A stretch of DNA of 64,000 nt from Turritopsis dohrnii (GCA_027922465.2 BQMF02000045.1:434001-498000), one strand, 5' to 3'. Shown: positions 23,856 through 36,424, counted from the first letter of the stretch. The notes: generated from the letters alone by a model not told the origin. Numbers and translations are program-made.

Positions 23856-25438
23856 AACAATTGCATATGTTTTCTCCAATTGAGTTTGATGCGAGGAAAT
23901 GTTAAAGGATACAATTATGTTTTTTTGAGAAAAGAAATTTATCGCACCACCATCAATACATTATGTTGAGTTCTTATAACTTATAATTGCTCACAAGTCA
24001 ATTCTTTTCGTACGGTTCAGACGACCCGCCCACCCTCCCCCGAAATATAAGCACTTACAAAAGATGTTGATAGCGGAAACACCAGAGCGACACAGATTAT
24101 TATACCTATCTATACGGTTTCTTCTGGAAAAATAGACAAAGTCAATCCCATTTGGCTCGGGATATCCAGAAGTTTTTATCCTGGAGTCGGTATAACAATC
24201 AAATGTGTATATGGTAGATCACACGAGCCTAAAATTTCTGAATTACATGCAAAAAGGTAATGGGAGGTAGAAATACACTTGTATATCAAACGTTTTGGGT
24301 TTTGGGATAAATATCATTTCAGATTCAGATAAAGAAGGACGGGTCCCAAGTAAACCGTTGTTTTTGGTTGAGTTATGTTGTGTTGTAAATTATATAGATC
24401 AGTATTTGAATGATATAAATTTACAAGGTGAGAAATTTATGAACTGTATATATACGTACGAAACTGAAGATGACTCCACTACGCACCAAAAATTTGTTTT
24501 GTTGATTAGCGCCCCATATTTGAAACGAGATTACGAAGAAAATAAGGCTCTTATTTTCGTTTGAACAAAGTGAATTAGAAAATAACAATATAGAAAAAAA
24601 GTGCTCAAAATTTATGTTGATCAAGCTGTACGCATTTGTATGCATTAAGTTTGTATAAGTGTTTTGCAGCAGTGATTAATTACCTCTTGCATGATCTTTT
24701 TCTATGGATTTCAAGTCTCAAGATGGTGAAGTCATTGTTACAGCATGCCTGTTTTTTTCAAGGGAAGAAAATATGTCGTACAATGTACGTGTATTTCTCA
24801 TTTTATTGCATTTTATTTCCATACAAAAAGTAACTAAAGTCTGTCTCAATATAATTGGCAGTGGAAACAAATTACCTCATAACTTTTGATAGCCACTTCC
24901 GATTTCAAACATTTTTTTGCATGTTTTAGATAATTAAAAGCACTATATTTGAATATATTTTTGGTTGAAAAATTCGCGATTTTTAGCGGTTAAATTTGCG
25001 ATTTAAAAAATAAAGCTTTTTTCTACTTAAGCTATAACTTTCATTTTTGCACCAGTGGTAGCCCTGCCTTAGGCAAAGAAAGTTATAAAGTTTGAGGGCA
25101 AACCGATGGGTCGTTCAGAAGATACGGGACCCGGAGTACCCCTCAGTAGCGATTTTATGTGAAACATCAAATCTCCAACTTTCAACAAAACACTTTACTT
25201 GGGCTATTCACATGAATCTAACGGACGACTGTTTTGTACTTAATGATTCATCTGCTAAGAGCTAGCATGGAAAATTATTTCTTAAATTGCGGCTTCACTT
25301 CTTTGAGAAGATTTGCTTTGATAACAAAAGAACTAATTCCCCTTAACTGCTCAGCGTCTCTATTTTCTATTTATGCATCTCTTAACGTATTGTTTTCAAT
25401 TTCAATTTCTTTAAAGTCATCAATACTTGAATAGCAGA
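23856..25438. other. Intergenic region between convergent lipases B and C
   Basis: No gene could be supported. A frame at 24295-24564 (89 residues) is moderately gene-like in composition but has no recognised motif or splice context. The stretch at 25030-25160 has a more balanced composition and may be a repeat fragment. Confidence 0.4.
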
Positions 25439-28400
25439 TTAACGACGACATTGATTCAGTGCATTTAACCATTTTCTATGCTTGTGTGAATTTTCATCAT
25501 AAAATTGTTTTGGTGGTATTAAAATTTTCTGTTCGTAACTCTGAATTGTATGATCGTCAAACCTTGGTGTTAGAGTAAATAGATTACTACAAGTCAACGG
25601 GTCTTGCTTTTTACACACATGCCAGTAATCATCTGAGTGGGTCATTGTTTTAGATAACTTTGACATCCAGACTTCCCTACAAAGAATTGAATCATTAGGC
25701 AGTGGTTTGACTGAGTTAAACTTAGGACAGTTGCGTTTTTCACATATTTGGACTTATAACATACAATTGTAAAGCAATAGTACACTTCTTACCATGCAGC
25801 AAATGCAAACAAAGCTATTTCATGCAATTTTGCTGATAAGAAATTAACTGAATACATAAAAATTTAGTAAAAAAAAATATCGCTTGAGAAATTGCTTCGT
25901 AAGAAAAAAAAGGGCTAGCTTAATCTGTGGGCGCTTCGATCACACCCAACGCACCCCCATCCTAGTTACGCCACTGTTAGGCAAATATTTAAATCTTCAT
26001 CAAAATGTGAATAAATTACAAAATTATTTATAGTAACTTTACAAAAATAATTAAAATCCTTTTTTAAATGTTATTAAATGTCTACTTCCATTCTTTTTGG
26101 AGTTTCAAAATTTTCTAACATTTGCCTGGCTTTTCCCTCTTTTTCAAAATATCTAACAAGTTGATAAAATGTCCTGTAGATTAACCTGTATGATGTCGAT
26201 GCGGGCCTTCAATCACAAAGAAACTTTTAAATTTTATGGAGACTTTTAATGAGTTTACCTGGAATGATGTTGGTAGGCAGGCCACGGTGGCTCGTGAGGA
26301 ACTGGATCTAAATTATTAACGAAACGTAACTTCCTAGACGCATTTATCATGGCGTCGTGTTTCCTGGCATATGCTCCATTACCGACTCGTGGCTGTCCAA
26401 ATGTTATTAAACAACTACCGGCATTTTCCCACATGTGACCCTGAAAAATAATATTGATAATACATCATGTAATACTAACTCAGTGGGCAAAAAATCTCAA
26501 AAAGTCACTGCAACAAAGAGCATTTTCTCTGAAATAGTATTCATACTTATGTTGAAATAAAAAGGTCTGGCACCTGTTAAAAAATCACTGCGGACATCCC
26601 AGATTTGATACCCTTTTCCGGAAAATCATATGAAATTAATTCAACTTCACATCAAAATAGTTGATAGATGAAGTTAGTCAAATATAATAGCAGGTACTAT
26701 AACTTCCATCTTCCACGATTACGATTAGTTTAGGATAGAATTTAGTTTTTGCTGTTATCAAAGCAACCGCTTGGGTCTAGTTACAAAGGTGTAAAAAAAT
26801 CATTGAAAATACCTTAAAGAGTGTGTTTCACTCTCCAATCTGAAAGCTTACAGCCATGTAAAGGGTGTATTTGCATTGTATTGTGTTAATTATAGGTTGT
26901 ACTGAGGAACAGTGCATTAGCATTGCATTGTGGTAATTTTAGGTTGTATTAAGGAGAAAACTGCATTATGGGGAAAGGCCAATTTAAAAAAGAAACAAAA
27001 TTAAAAACACAGATCAAATGCTTTTTGCCGCCGTTTTGGTTTGCGCTTTGAAAATTTTATGAACAATTTAAATACTGCAATATCACATTGATGAATTGTA
27101 AAGATCTACTCAACATGTATGCATACATCCATTGATTTCAAACCAGCTATACTAGCGGTTAAAGGATTATAAGATCATATGAAAAAGTGAGACATTGCCT
27201 GAACGTTTCTGATCCAATCCAAACAAATTTACCGACGTTTACACCACAAACTTCAGAAGGTCTGAGATCATTAGATGCACTGCATGAAATATGTGACATG
27301 TTATATAAAGCATGAACTCACACCATCATCCTTCATGAACAATGCCAGAATGGAAGCAATGGCTCCACCAAGTGAGTGACCAGTAACAACATAACGTCTA
27401 GACTGGTTTTCCAAGTATTTTCTGATTTTAGGTAACAATATCTTAAAGGCTTCCCAGAATAACGAATTGATTTGTGTTTCAGTTCCGTTGAATGTTACGT
27501 GAATAGATTGCGATTTGATGAATGTATGCATTTGTTGCTCTAAGTGAGCTGACCTGAAACACAGAACAACACATGCTTTCATAAAAGGAAGAATGTTGAA
27601 AATAGATTGTCTCCTTTCCTGTCATCCTGATATTTTAGATGTAAAAATTTAAATACAGTCTTAATGGCCTTAACTGACTAAGTTGTATGATCTCTTTCAA
27701 GTAGTTAAAAACATTGGAGAATAGATTCTTGTTAATGCAAGGTTGAGCATAAATATGAAGCCTTTTAGAAGCAATTGGCGTAAATTCTGTGGTGAACTAA
27801 ACCGGGCTGCGCTAGAATTTTCAGAAAGCCCAGGAAAGCTCATTAATTTTCAAATATGATTATAGAAAAGTACTCTCCCTAATCAACGTAACTTGTCAAG
27901 TCATCACACACAGGCAATCCGCTTAAGGGCCAACCTGGTATTCGGAGCAACCGTAGTCAACCCATGATGATCATCATCATTAATGATGATTTAAATAAAG
28001 TCCATTGATTAATTGAGCATGTAACTATGTATATATGTTAGAGATGCACCTTGTAGCTTTTGTACGTTACTGGCTATTTGGTTTACACGTAACACGTAAC
28101 AACAGTGCAAGTTCTAAGCATGATCTAGCAATAATTTTTGAACGGTTCGTTACCCTCTAGTCCCTCGAAATGCCACAATAGTCGTGAAACCCTTTTCAGC
28201 AATAATGACCCTTGCTTCTGATAGAGTTTTCAACATGAACTCTGTTTCAATACTTTTTACAGTAAATCCAGTAAACTGAATGACTTTTCCAATTTCTATC
28301 TCTTCTTCGTATGCTGCTTTGGATACATAGAACGCGTTATGGACGTCTTCAATTGTTATTGGACTATTCCTGTGAATAAATAAAAGAGCAGTTTTTTTCA

Positions 28401-28771
28401 CACTCTAAAGAAGCCTTATCAAACCATATGTGCTTTTACTTAGCAAGTCAATAACCGTGAGTTTACAGGTCAGGGTTACCGCTGTCAATGACCAATTTGC
28501 TGCTCCTCCTGTTATGTGTTGCATCGGTGTCACGTAAAGATATGAAATTGCACTCTCAATATCTAAAGCCTCATGACTGAGTGATACGCTCCTCAAATCA
28601 AGAAACAGATAGACTGTCGAGACTGCATTTTGTAGGAAATGCTATTTAGCTTGCAAATGTTTTGTATGTTCCAATTTTGTAAAAGCACGCTTACTTGCAT
28701 TTCTCTTCTGTCCATACAAATGCCACAAAAATCATTTCCAGCCATAATATCACAGTGAACGATATTTCCAT
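25439..28771 (-). CDS. Class 3 triacylglycerol lipase C, secreted, five exons
   Basis: More distant paralogue of A and B, on the opposite strand. In transcript order the exons are 28771-28695, 28369-28154, 27553-27322, 26440-26259 and 25676-25439. Phases agree and give 314 residues. Exon 1 (MEISFTVILWLEMIFVAFVW) is a signal peptide, too short for an ORF scan but with a good GTAAGC donor. The motifs are FRGTRG in exon 2, GHSLGG (Ser159) in exon 3, NLDPVP (Asp220) and HHSREVW (His233) spanning exons 4 and 5. Exons 2 and 3 have the same lengths as in A and B (216 and 232 bp). Intron 4 has an ordinary GT donor (AG|GTAAAC), unlike A and B. A truncated MITE and a TE end lie in and near its introns. 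Confidence 0.88.
25925..25978 (-). mobile_element. DNA transposon terminus, truncated
   Basis: On the minus strand this reads CAGTGGCGTAACTAGGATGG, the style of a hAT-like terminal repeat (compare CAGTGGCGGATC at 7694 and CAGGGGCGTAG at 35.4 kb). No opposite end was found, so it is a fragment in intron 4 of lipase C. Confidence 0.5.
26481..26592. mobile_element. CCCAGTGGGCAAA-type MITE, truncated copy
   Basis: It begins CAGTGGGCAAAAAATC with AAAAAGTCACTGCAAC and GAGCATTTTCTCTGAAAT, matching the reference copy at 14385. The right end is diverged (about AAAAAATCACTGCGG). It lies in intron 3 of lipase C. Confidence 0.65.
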
Positions 28772-29004
28772 TTCAGCATTATGTTGTTTAAAACTTCTTC
28801 CTTTCTACATACCTATTTCTTTCCGTTGTTATTTTCTTTAAGTAAAAAAAGAAGAATTAAAGCTTCGTTTATATGAATTATAAAGCACAAAACTAAAGAA
28901 ATATAAAAACACCATCATAAAACTTAAAGAAACCTGATATTGAAACCACGATGCGACATTATTTTCTAATGGGAAATTATTTTCTATAACAGGTCAAGGT
29001 TGTT

Positions 29005-29122
29005 CCCAGCGGACAAAATCTTCAAAAAGTCAATACAACGAAAAGCATATTTAAATAGTTGCGTATATTTCTATAAAAATGCACTCCTTTGTAGTGATTT
29101 TTCATCATATTTGCCCACTTGG
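29005..29122. mobile_element. CCCAGTGGGCAAA-type MITE copy
   Basis: Starts CCCAGCGGACAAAATC and ends ATTTGCCCACTTGG. It shares TTCTATAAAAATGCACTCC and AGTGATTTTT with the other copies. Confidence 0.75.
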
Positions 29123-31245
29123 TTACACCTACTCACACGAAAATCTATACGAGTTTTCGTAGATATGAAGATCTCAAGTGGACAAGTTTTCGGTTAGACA
29201 AAATGAGATCTCGGCAAAACGATCTAGGTCGTTGCACGTAGTCACACCGAAGTTTAAACGAGCTTTCATAGATATGGAGATCTCATGCAAACAAGTTCTC
29301 GGATAGCCCTGCTTACCAGGAGTGTATGTCCTTATTTGATCACTTCTTAAAAAGTGGGAAAAAAAACCTAAACGACTATGTATATGTGTTCCCAACATAT
29401 TTTCTTGATATGTTCTATATAGCTAGTCCTTAATTAACGTTTGCAAATATAAATGGTAGCCTTTCAATTTAATCATGTCTATTCTGCAGTTAAATATCCA
29501 TCTTGTCTTTTGTAAAAGCATCTTGTAATTGAAAATTAACTACCAAATGCAATGTGTGTATTTATAAAATCGCAGATCACGCCATCATGTCCGCCATCTT
29601 TGTTTTTACATTCAACATTGATGTTTTGTTCATGGCAACTCATTTGTGTATAATTGTTCAAAACGCTTCAATAAACAGCATGATTTAAATAACAAATAAA
29701 TAAATATGTAGAAATCACTTCTGTATGTTTTTTTGATTTGATATGCGTTAAAAAGCATGAGAAGAGGTCTCGGTTACTAAGCGCGGCAGTCATAACTTTG
29801 GGAAAATTCAGCTATTTTTTTTAGGAGGAATACACGAAAGACTTATTTACGTTTTTATAAAGCATTAGCCGGTAACATCCACAGGGTCGGTTGCCTGACA
29901 TTGCCACAGTAACAGTTTAATACATTTCCTGCAGTACTTGACAATTTTTGTTGTCGGTACAAGTGTCTCACATGGTGGATTTATAAAAAAGCTAAGGCTT
30001 AAGGATTTTTGAAGAATATTAACTTCACAGTAGTTTACATCCTCCATGATCTTATAGCTACACTCAAGCACACACAATGATGCTCTATTGAACTAGCTTT
30101 CGTCAAGCGCATAGGCACTACATCTTAGGATTTTTTTTTAACCTACAAGATGTTTTGCAGTCATAACCATCAAGGTTTTCTTTCATTGAGGTCCAAAATA
30201 TACGCCTTTAAATAATAATCATGTTTGTTGTCTAGGTTCACCCTATTCTAATCAACGAGGAAAATTATCAAATAAACATATTCCAACGGCTATTATGTCA
30301 TACCGTGAGAAAGAATTCCCTTGTATTTTTAGTCGTCAATACGATAAAATAAGATAAAAGCAAAGATCGACTACAACAAACAAACTAACTACAAATGTTA
30401 CACTTTTCAGCTACTTGTAAACAAACATGGTCTGTCTTTATTGTTGCCTATTTATGAATAAACAAGTATACGAAACGGAAAAAATAACAAAGGAAATTTT
30501 ATAAACAAAAAAAAAACATATCATTTCCTGACGGTTTAGTGATAGTAATCATTTCTGATTAAAGCATACTTACTCATTTTTGAGTACATTACAATTTTTG
30601 TGTAGTTATTATTGTATGTTCTCATCAGAAGGTTTGCCCCTATGCTACAAAGCTAACCTCACATGAAATAATCAATGAACAAATTGTCAGTACCCGGAAT
30701 GGATTCAAAAATTAGAAGCTTTACCAATAAAGTTCTTGATCTTTCTCATATATTCAAATATCATGAAGTAACTAATAAAATATCGGACTGACATTAATGA
30801 ATAATGTTTGAACTATATTGAAAGAAATTCCTCAACTTTTTAAAGCTGATTCGTCAGCAATTCAGTGAAAGTTTTGAACATCCATGACGTTTCTGAAAAT
30901 CATGAAATCCAAAATCTTGTTACAGAGACTTTTACCTAGATTAGTGGAACTTCAATCATTTCGAATCAGTCAGGGTTATTTTATGAATTTGTCGATGATT
31001 CACAAAAAGCGGGACTCCGAGTTTGAGGGTAGATTATTTTTTATATGTCACACATTTTTCACAAATATTTACACCATCAGACGCGAAATTTTATAAGCTT
31101 TCCTTCTCGTGTTCATCAGAACTCCTAGATCAGAGCGATGATTTTTAATGATCAGTTAGTACCATTGTCCATGTTAGGCCACTGTATTACGTTTCAGCCA
31201 TGTCAACATGTTAGGATATTTTCTTTCAACAAAAAGTAAAGTAAT

Positions 31246-31397
31246 CCCAGCGGACAAGTTTGCTGAAAAGTTATCTGGCGCTCTTTCAGATAATAACGGT
31301 ACTGCGTAGAAGAGTATTTCTATAGAATTACGCGCACTATTTCAATGAAAATGCTCTTTATCGCAGTGGCTCTTTTTTTATGAACTTGCCCACTTGG
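31246..31397. mobile_element. CCCAGTGGGCAAA-type MITE copy, longer variant
   Basis: Starts CCCAGCGGACAAGTTTGC and ends GAACTTGCCCACTTGG. It shares ATGCTCTTTATCGCAGTGGC with the family. About 30 bp longer than the reference because of an internal extension. Confidence 0.7.
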
Positions 31398-31715
31398 CTC
31401 CTATACTTTAATCCGAAAGATCGAACCAAGGAACGCTGGCTATCAAAAATGCCACCATCCCAATAAAAAAACGTTTTTCTAAAATGTTTTAAAACCATTG
31501 TCACTTAAAAGTACAAGGAAATAAAACTTTACTGATTAGGAAATAGCTGAATAAATACATATACAATCTGATATTGAATACAAAAATGAAAATGAAAAAT
31601 AAACAACTCTCATACATATATAAACATATGTACAAACATGCATCCAAGAAATATTCCAAGGTCAAAGATTGTATGTTAACGGCTAACAAAGCATCGCCCT
31701 GGACAGTAACATATT

Positions 31716-32336
31716 TCAGATTGTCAGTTGTGACTCATCCTCTTTTGGTACCGTCTCTGCTTCCGTTCGTCGTGAAGGTAGGTCGGATTCAAGTAAAAAT
31801 TTCAAATATGCCATGTAGCAGATGGCTAGTCTGAGAATTTCAATTTTTGACAATTTCTTACTGACGGGTATAGATGGTATTCGCTTGCGAAGTCCATCAA
31901 ATGCTTCGTTAAATAATCTCGCCCTGTCTTTTTCTTTCGGTAAGTTATTTTCCGCCTTTCGTACACGCCCTTTAAGTTTGCTGCGACTGACATAAGTTTT
32001 GTTAACTTTACCAGGATTTCGAGTGATAGTCCTTACTCCCCGTATGCACGACACAGAATTAGCTAAGGTATCTGTAAAGTCTCTGCCGTGGATGTTTCTA
32101 GGCGAACTCTCTCCATCCGAAGAGGCTGTACATGGATTAGTAGGACTGCTATTGCTTAACGAACCGAATTGAGTAGAAGCACAAAAAGATGAAATGGGTG
32201 GCATTTTAACGCCATGATGGAGCTCTGCACTGAAATCAGTTGAATTCATATTGTAAGTGTCTTCTTCGAGTTTTATACCGAACGTGGAATGATCTCGAAT
32301 GTACTGACAATGGTTAATATTATTCAATTCTATCAT
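31716..32336 (-). CDS. bHLH transcription factor, TAL/NHLH-like, single exon
   Basis: A 206-residue nuclear regulator with one basic helix-loop-helix domain in its C-terminal half (about residues 125-185). It is expected to dimerise with an E-protein and bind E-box DNA. Helix 1 reads LFNEAFDGLRKRIP, the loop SIPVSKKLSK, and helix 2 IEILRLAICYMAYLKFLL. The KKLSKIEILRLAICY string is very close to the NHLH (HEN) and TAL1 families, which suggests a neural or mesoderm-type determination factor. The basic region is unusual (NLPKEKDRAR, with Pro and with Lys at usual Arg positions), although the E-box-contacting Glu is kept. The N-terminal 110 residues are Ser/Thr/Asn-rich and not conserved in appearance. 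The ATG at 32336 is the first in frame. Confidence 0.88.
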   Translation of the reverse strand: MIELNNINHCQYIRDHSTFGIKLEEDTYNMNSTDFSAELHHGVKMPPISSFCASTQFGSLSNSSPTNPCTASSDGESSPRNIHGRDFTDTLANSVSCIRGVRTITRNPGKVNKTYVSRSKLKGRVRKAENNLPKEKDRARLFNEAFDGLRKRIPSIPVSKKLSKIEILRLAICYMAYLKFLLESDLPSRRTEAETVPKEDESQLTI

Positions 32337-33152
32337 TATTTCGATATAAGTTGATTACTTGATTGTGCTAAAAATAGAAAGCAAACATGCCGCGATAAAA
32401 ATTGCAAAAAAGAAAAGTAAAAAAAAAAAAAATCTTCATTTCATAGCTCATATGCCATGAGATACAAAACTATGTTGTTCTGCTTTATATGACTGTTTTA
32501 CTTACAGATCATCGAAAATAAACAAACAAAAATTTGTAAACAAAGGATGCATTTTGTTTATTTTAAAGATGTAGAATAAAAGAACGTTCATACGAACGGA
32601 AAAATCATTTCGAAAATATGCGGAAATTTAGATAATATAAAAAAACAAAAAAAACAAAAAACAAAAACGTGTCACTCAAGAATATTATTTACAATTGCAA
32701 CTTTCCCTGTTCACATTTCGCTGGATCAACTTTTCATTTTCAATTTCTACCACAAAAGTAAGAAAAGAAATTTATCGTAAAATCGCCAATGCGTCAACAC
32801 TCCCCAACTTCATTGAATTATTTCCCGATATGCCAGCGTGTCATACATCATTAAAAAGTAATCAAATACCTGCTTGTCCTGATCTCATGAGAAATCACCT
32901 GTGATACATTTGTTTTTCCACATACAAAACTGATTATGGTTAGGTGTGAATTTTTTCCTTCTCCATTTGATATAACCTTCTAGGCTTGCTTCATTGAAAA
33001 TTGAACGAACTTTTTTGTTCTATTGAAGTTTTATTTTTGTCACACGAAATTGTCGGTACGTACAAAGATGTTATTAAGTCGGCTAAAAAACAGGGGGTAA
33101 TAAAAAATAACTCGTATTTACTTCTTGTTTATTATTCTTTGCTATATACAAA

Positions 33153-33271
33153 CCCAGTGGGCAAATTTATTGGCAAAACACTACAAGGGAGTGAATTTTA
33201 TAGAAATATACACACTTTTTCAATAGAAACGCTCTTCATCGCGGTGACTTTTTAACGATTTTGCTCTCTGA
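33153..33271. mobile_element. CCCAGTGGGCAAA-type MITE copy
   Basis: Starts CCCAGTGGGCAAATTT, with TTCAATAGAAACGCTCTTC and ATCGCGGTGACTTTTTAACG. The right end (TTTTGCTCTCTGAG) has diverged. Confidence 0.75.
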
Positions 33272-34640
33272 GAAGTTACATTTTTAGCACTGTGTATTTA
33301 TAAATCTTGTGTTTTTCCTTAAAGATTTTTTTTTTTACTTCTTCAGAGATCTTATGGTATTATTGTATTTGTGTTTAGCAATTATTTCAGCATGAAAAAC
33401 GCAAGCTGTGAAAATACCCTCATTTTTTTGTTATTGCTAATCTGATATGGATTTATCTTTAGTTTTGCTAATAAAATTCGTGTTTAAAGTTGTTACGTAT
33501 TCAATGAATGTATTCAAATATTGAAAAGCATTCATGGATTATAAGGTAACAATTACAGATACAGTTCGAAACGTTAGTAGATTGCATGCTCAAAATACCC
33601 CCGTCTCTAAATGGAAGCATGACACAATTTTTTGACAGCTTCGCTAATCATTATTTTTACTTTTTTTTGAATTGAATTACTTTTTGTCAAGTTGAAATTA
33701 CAATATCCAATGTTTACATTTTTCTTTATTCACAAACTTTAAAACTTCTAATTTTCTTACTTGTAGGTAAATATAAACTTAACCGCAACTGACCCGTCCT
33801 TATATCAGACGACAAAACATAGAGATTGTTGCATATAATAAAAATAATCATATCGTTCTAATGCTTAGTTTTGAACAGATTGAAACACGTTTCTTCTAGT
33901 ATTTCAGCATTTTTCAGCTTATATTATCGCCCGACGTGTGCTACTGAACCAATGAACACTTAAGAATAACGGAAACGTTACTCACTAGCGGAGGAGCTCC
34001 TCCACTTTTTTGAAGACCTTCAGTCTCTTATTCAGGTGTTCACATTGAAATATTATGTAATCACTGCGAAAGCACAGCATGCTGGAGCCTCTCTTAAGAA
34101 AATTATTGAGCTGCATGGTGTTCACGTTAGCAACTGTTTACACCCCTAAATTTTCATCAGGCCTTTTTATCAGATATGTGATACTCTTCCTGTGGAAACT
34201 TAAAATTAAAAGTTGAGCAGTTTTTCACCAAACACTTACAAGTTTAAATAGACTTCGAATAATACGTGTATTATGAATTATGAAGATCCGGAGACAACTC
34301 TTATTGTGATTTTATGACTCGAAGTTTGGAGTCCAGTTGGTAAAACGTAACGGTAGATCCTTGTTTATGCGCAATTGGTATAATAATGTAGATCTCCTGA
34401 ATTCAAGTTTACAGATGCCATTCCTTCACTCCAACTTTCACTTTCGTGTTACCTTTTTGAGATTGATTAGAAAATAGCACGTGTTTGTGTGATTAGAAAA
34501 TATTTATTTTGTCAGAACAGGTTAGAAAAAACAGCTCTGTTTGCAAAGAAGACAGCCAGAATCTCTTATAGCTATTGTACCTTATTTACCTTGTTTAAAC
34601 TTTTTTTCTTCTTTTCTTCAAATATTATCAGTCTATGCCT

Positions 34641-34781
34641 ACCTTATCGGGGATAATTTCGTCAGGAAAAGTGACAAAATTTTTGCTTCGTGACGAAAAT
34701 TTTTCACGAGTAAAATTTTGCAAAATGACGAAATTTTCCCCGACGAAAAATTTCCCCCGACGAAATTATCCCCAATAAGGT
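34641..34781. mobile_element. 141-bp foldback MITE with ACCTTATYGGGGATAATTTCGTC ends
   Basis: The left arm ACCTTATCGGGGATAATTTC and the right arm, reverse-complemented, ACCTTATTGGGGATAATTTC match at 19 of 20 positions and continue to CGTC. The centre is filled with GACGAAAATTT words in both directions, so most of the element can fold on itself. No clear target duplication. Confidence 0.75.
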
Positions 34782-35223
34782 GTCCCCTAGCATATATGCC
34801 CATCCTGTGTAAAGCCTATAAGCTTACATATGAAAGCCGTTCTTGAGAAGTAAAATTCAAAATCGATAAACGTTGATTAGTTCCATAGTCTTTTTAATGC
34901 ATAGTAAAAAGTGACTGTCTCATCTTAAGAAATTATGTGTTCACATCATATTTCGAAAGTGTCTATATATACATTTTTGCCACTTAGTTTTTTCAATTTC
35001 CTATTCAATTATTGGAAATTTGTGTTAACAAAAAACCAGCAGCTAATTCTACAAACACCCACCCTTTTATTGAAACCGTTCAATTCAATCATTATTTAAT
35101 ATTATCATATCGAAGTAAATGAGAAAAAAAAGATTCAAAAGTATAGAATAGTCGTATAAATTTAGCTTGGTTTTCAGTAATTAGCATTTTAGGTTGGGAA
35201 AAAACATTCTCGCTGTATCTTTT

Positions 35224-35489
35224 CAAGGACGTAGAATTAGGGGGGGGGGGGGGCTTGGGGGGGGGAGCCCCCCCCAACTTTTTTGTCAATTATGAGAAAT
35301 TTGTTTTTGCCTTTCCTAAAAATTGAAAATCATGTTGAAATTATAGATTTTGAGTGCTTTTATAGGCAATCTAGAGGTAGTATTTTTCAAAAAATTTCTT
35401 GGCGCAACGGCCCCAACCATGGTGGGGCCTCTTTCAACAATAGAGATTTATTGAGCCCCCCCAACTCAAAATGTCTTGCTACGCCCCTG
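35224..35489. mobile_element. 266-bp hAT-like MITE at left edge of the duplication
   Basis: The right end reads CTACGCCCCTG and the left CAAGGACGTAG, a diverged inverted repeat of the CAGGGGCGTAG type. The target duplication is the 5-bp CTTTT at 35219-35223 and 35490-35494. The interior has long G and C runs (GGGGG...CTTGGG...AGCCCCCCCC). Its inner part, from 35266, marks the start of the duplicated block; in copy 2 (41077 onward) the left end of the element is missing. Confidence 0.75.
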
Positions 35490-35869
35490 CTTTTATGCGA
35501 AATACCAAGACTTCCATTGAAGTAGCTATATCTTGGTCTTCGAATATCTTCAAGTGCTTTCACCAATGTCAACATAACGTAATGATGGTTTAAAAATTAC
35601 AGAGTTTGATGTATAGAGAATTTAATCGATAATTCAATCGATAGTAAATCTCGGCAACATGCATCATGGTTGAAACACAGCACCAAACAGTCACTGCTTA
35701 TCTGGCCCTGCCTTTGTCATTCTTTGCCATTCTGCGAGAAAATGTCAAGTTAAGGAACCAATAGCTGGACCCAACTATATATGAATGTGTTGAAAGTTCA
35801 AGAACTTTGAATTGTGTTCATTAGTCATTATTTTGATAAATGAAAAATTTCATTCGAAACTAAAGGAAA

Positions 35870-36075
35870 ATAGACCTTTTCATGAATTACGTCATTACAA
35901 GCATCCTCTCGTTTCTAAGTTTATGAATAATTACGTGCTTAACCTTAATAAAAGAATTTCGAGAAAAATGTTTCCCTGAGGTGTCGTTTCTCTTTGTAAA
36001 TGGCGCAAACGTCATTAATATTCAGTTTGAAAACGAGACGTTGTTTGTAGTGACGTAATTTATGAAAAGGTCTAT
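35870..36075. mobile_element. 206-bp MITE with ATAGACCTTTTCATGAATTA ends
   Basis: The left arm ATAGACCTTTTCATGAATTA then CGTCA, and the right arm TGACG then TAATTTATGAAAAGGTCTAT, are inverted repeats with one mismatch over about 25 bp. The core is non-coding. The element is repeated at 41681-41886 by the duplication. Confidence 0.8.
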
Positions 36076-36424
36076 AACTACTATACTTTCAGTACCCCAG
36101 AAGCTATGTTGAGTAAACTCGATCTTTTTTTTAATGACTTTGTCTAATATTTCCTGAGAAATTTGATTATTTGTCCAGCCGTGAGCACATATCAATCAAA
36201 GAGATTAAGCAATATCAAATACATATGTTTCTCAAGAATAGCATTGTTTTGTAAATAGCGCCCTATTCATTATGGCACGTTAAGAATATTTATTATCTAG
36301 TTTTTATGTAGCGAATATATCTGTCATTGATTTCATTAATGTAGGGAAATATAGCTTGTTTTTTGTTATTAGAAATCAAAGAAGGATTTGAATTCGGTAA
36401 AAAAGAGTTGTTATTGTACTGGAA

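Larger units (their letters stand above)
28772..31715. other. Intergenic region between lipase C and the bHLH gene
   Basis: Contains two MITE copies (29005-29122, 31246-31397). A pair of direct repeats of about 64 bp at 29129-29192 and 29241-29305 shares GAGTTTTC/GAGCTTTC, 'agatatg' and 'agatctca'. A cysteine-rich open frame on - lies at 29865-30077 (seven Cys in 70 residues). No complete gene can be supported. Confidence 0.45.
32337..35223. other. Intergenic region between bHLH gene and the duplicated block
   Basis: Contains the MITE copy at 33153-33271 and the foldback element at 34641-34781; otherwise nothing recognised. A/T homopolymer runs are common at 32400-32670, just upstream of the bHLH gene. 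Confidence 0.45.

Noticed and set aside
24295..24564. 89-residue frame between lipases B and C as a gene
   Set aside because: No recognised motif, splice context or start environment; not enough support.
35387..35575. Minus-strand frame over the duplication edge, repeated at 41198
   Set aside because: Non-coding MITE sequence with G/C runs; it is duplicated only because the block is.
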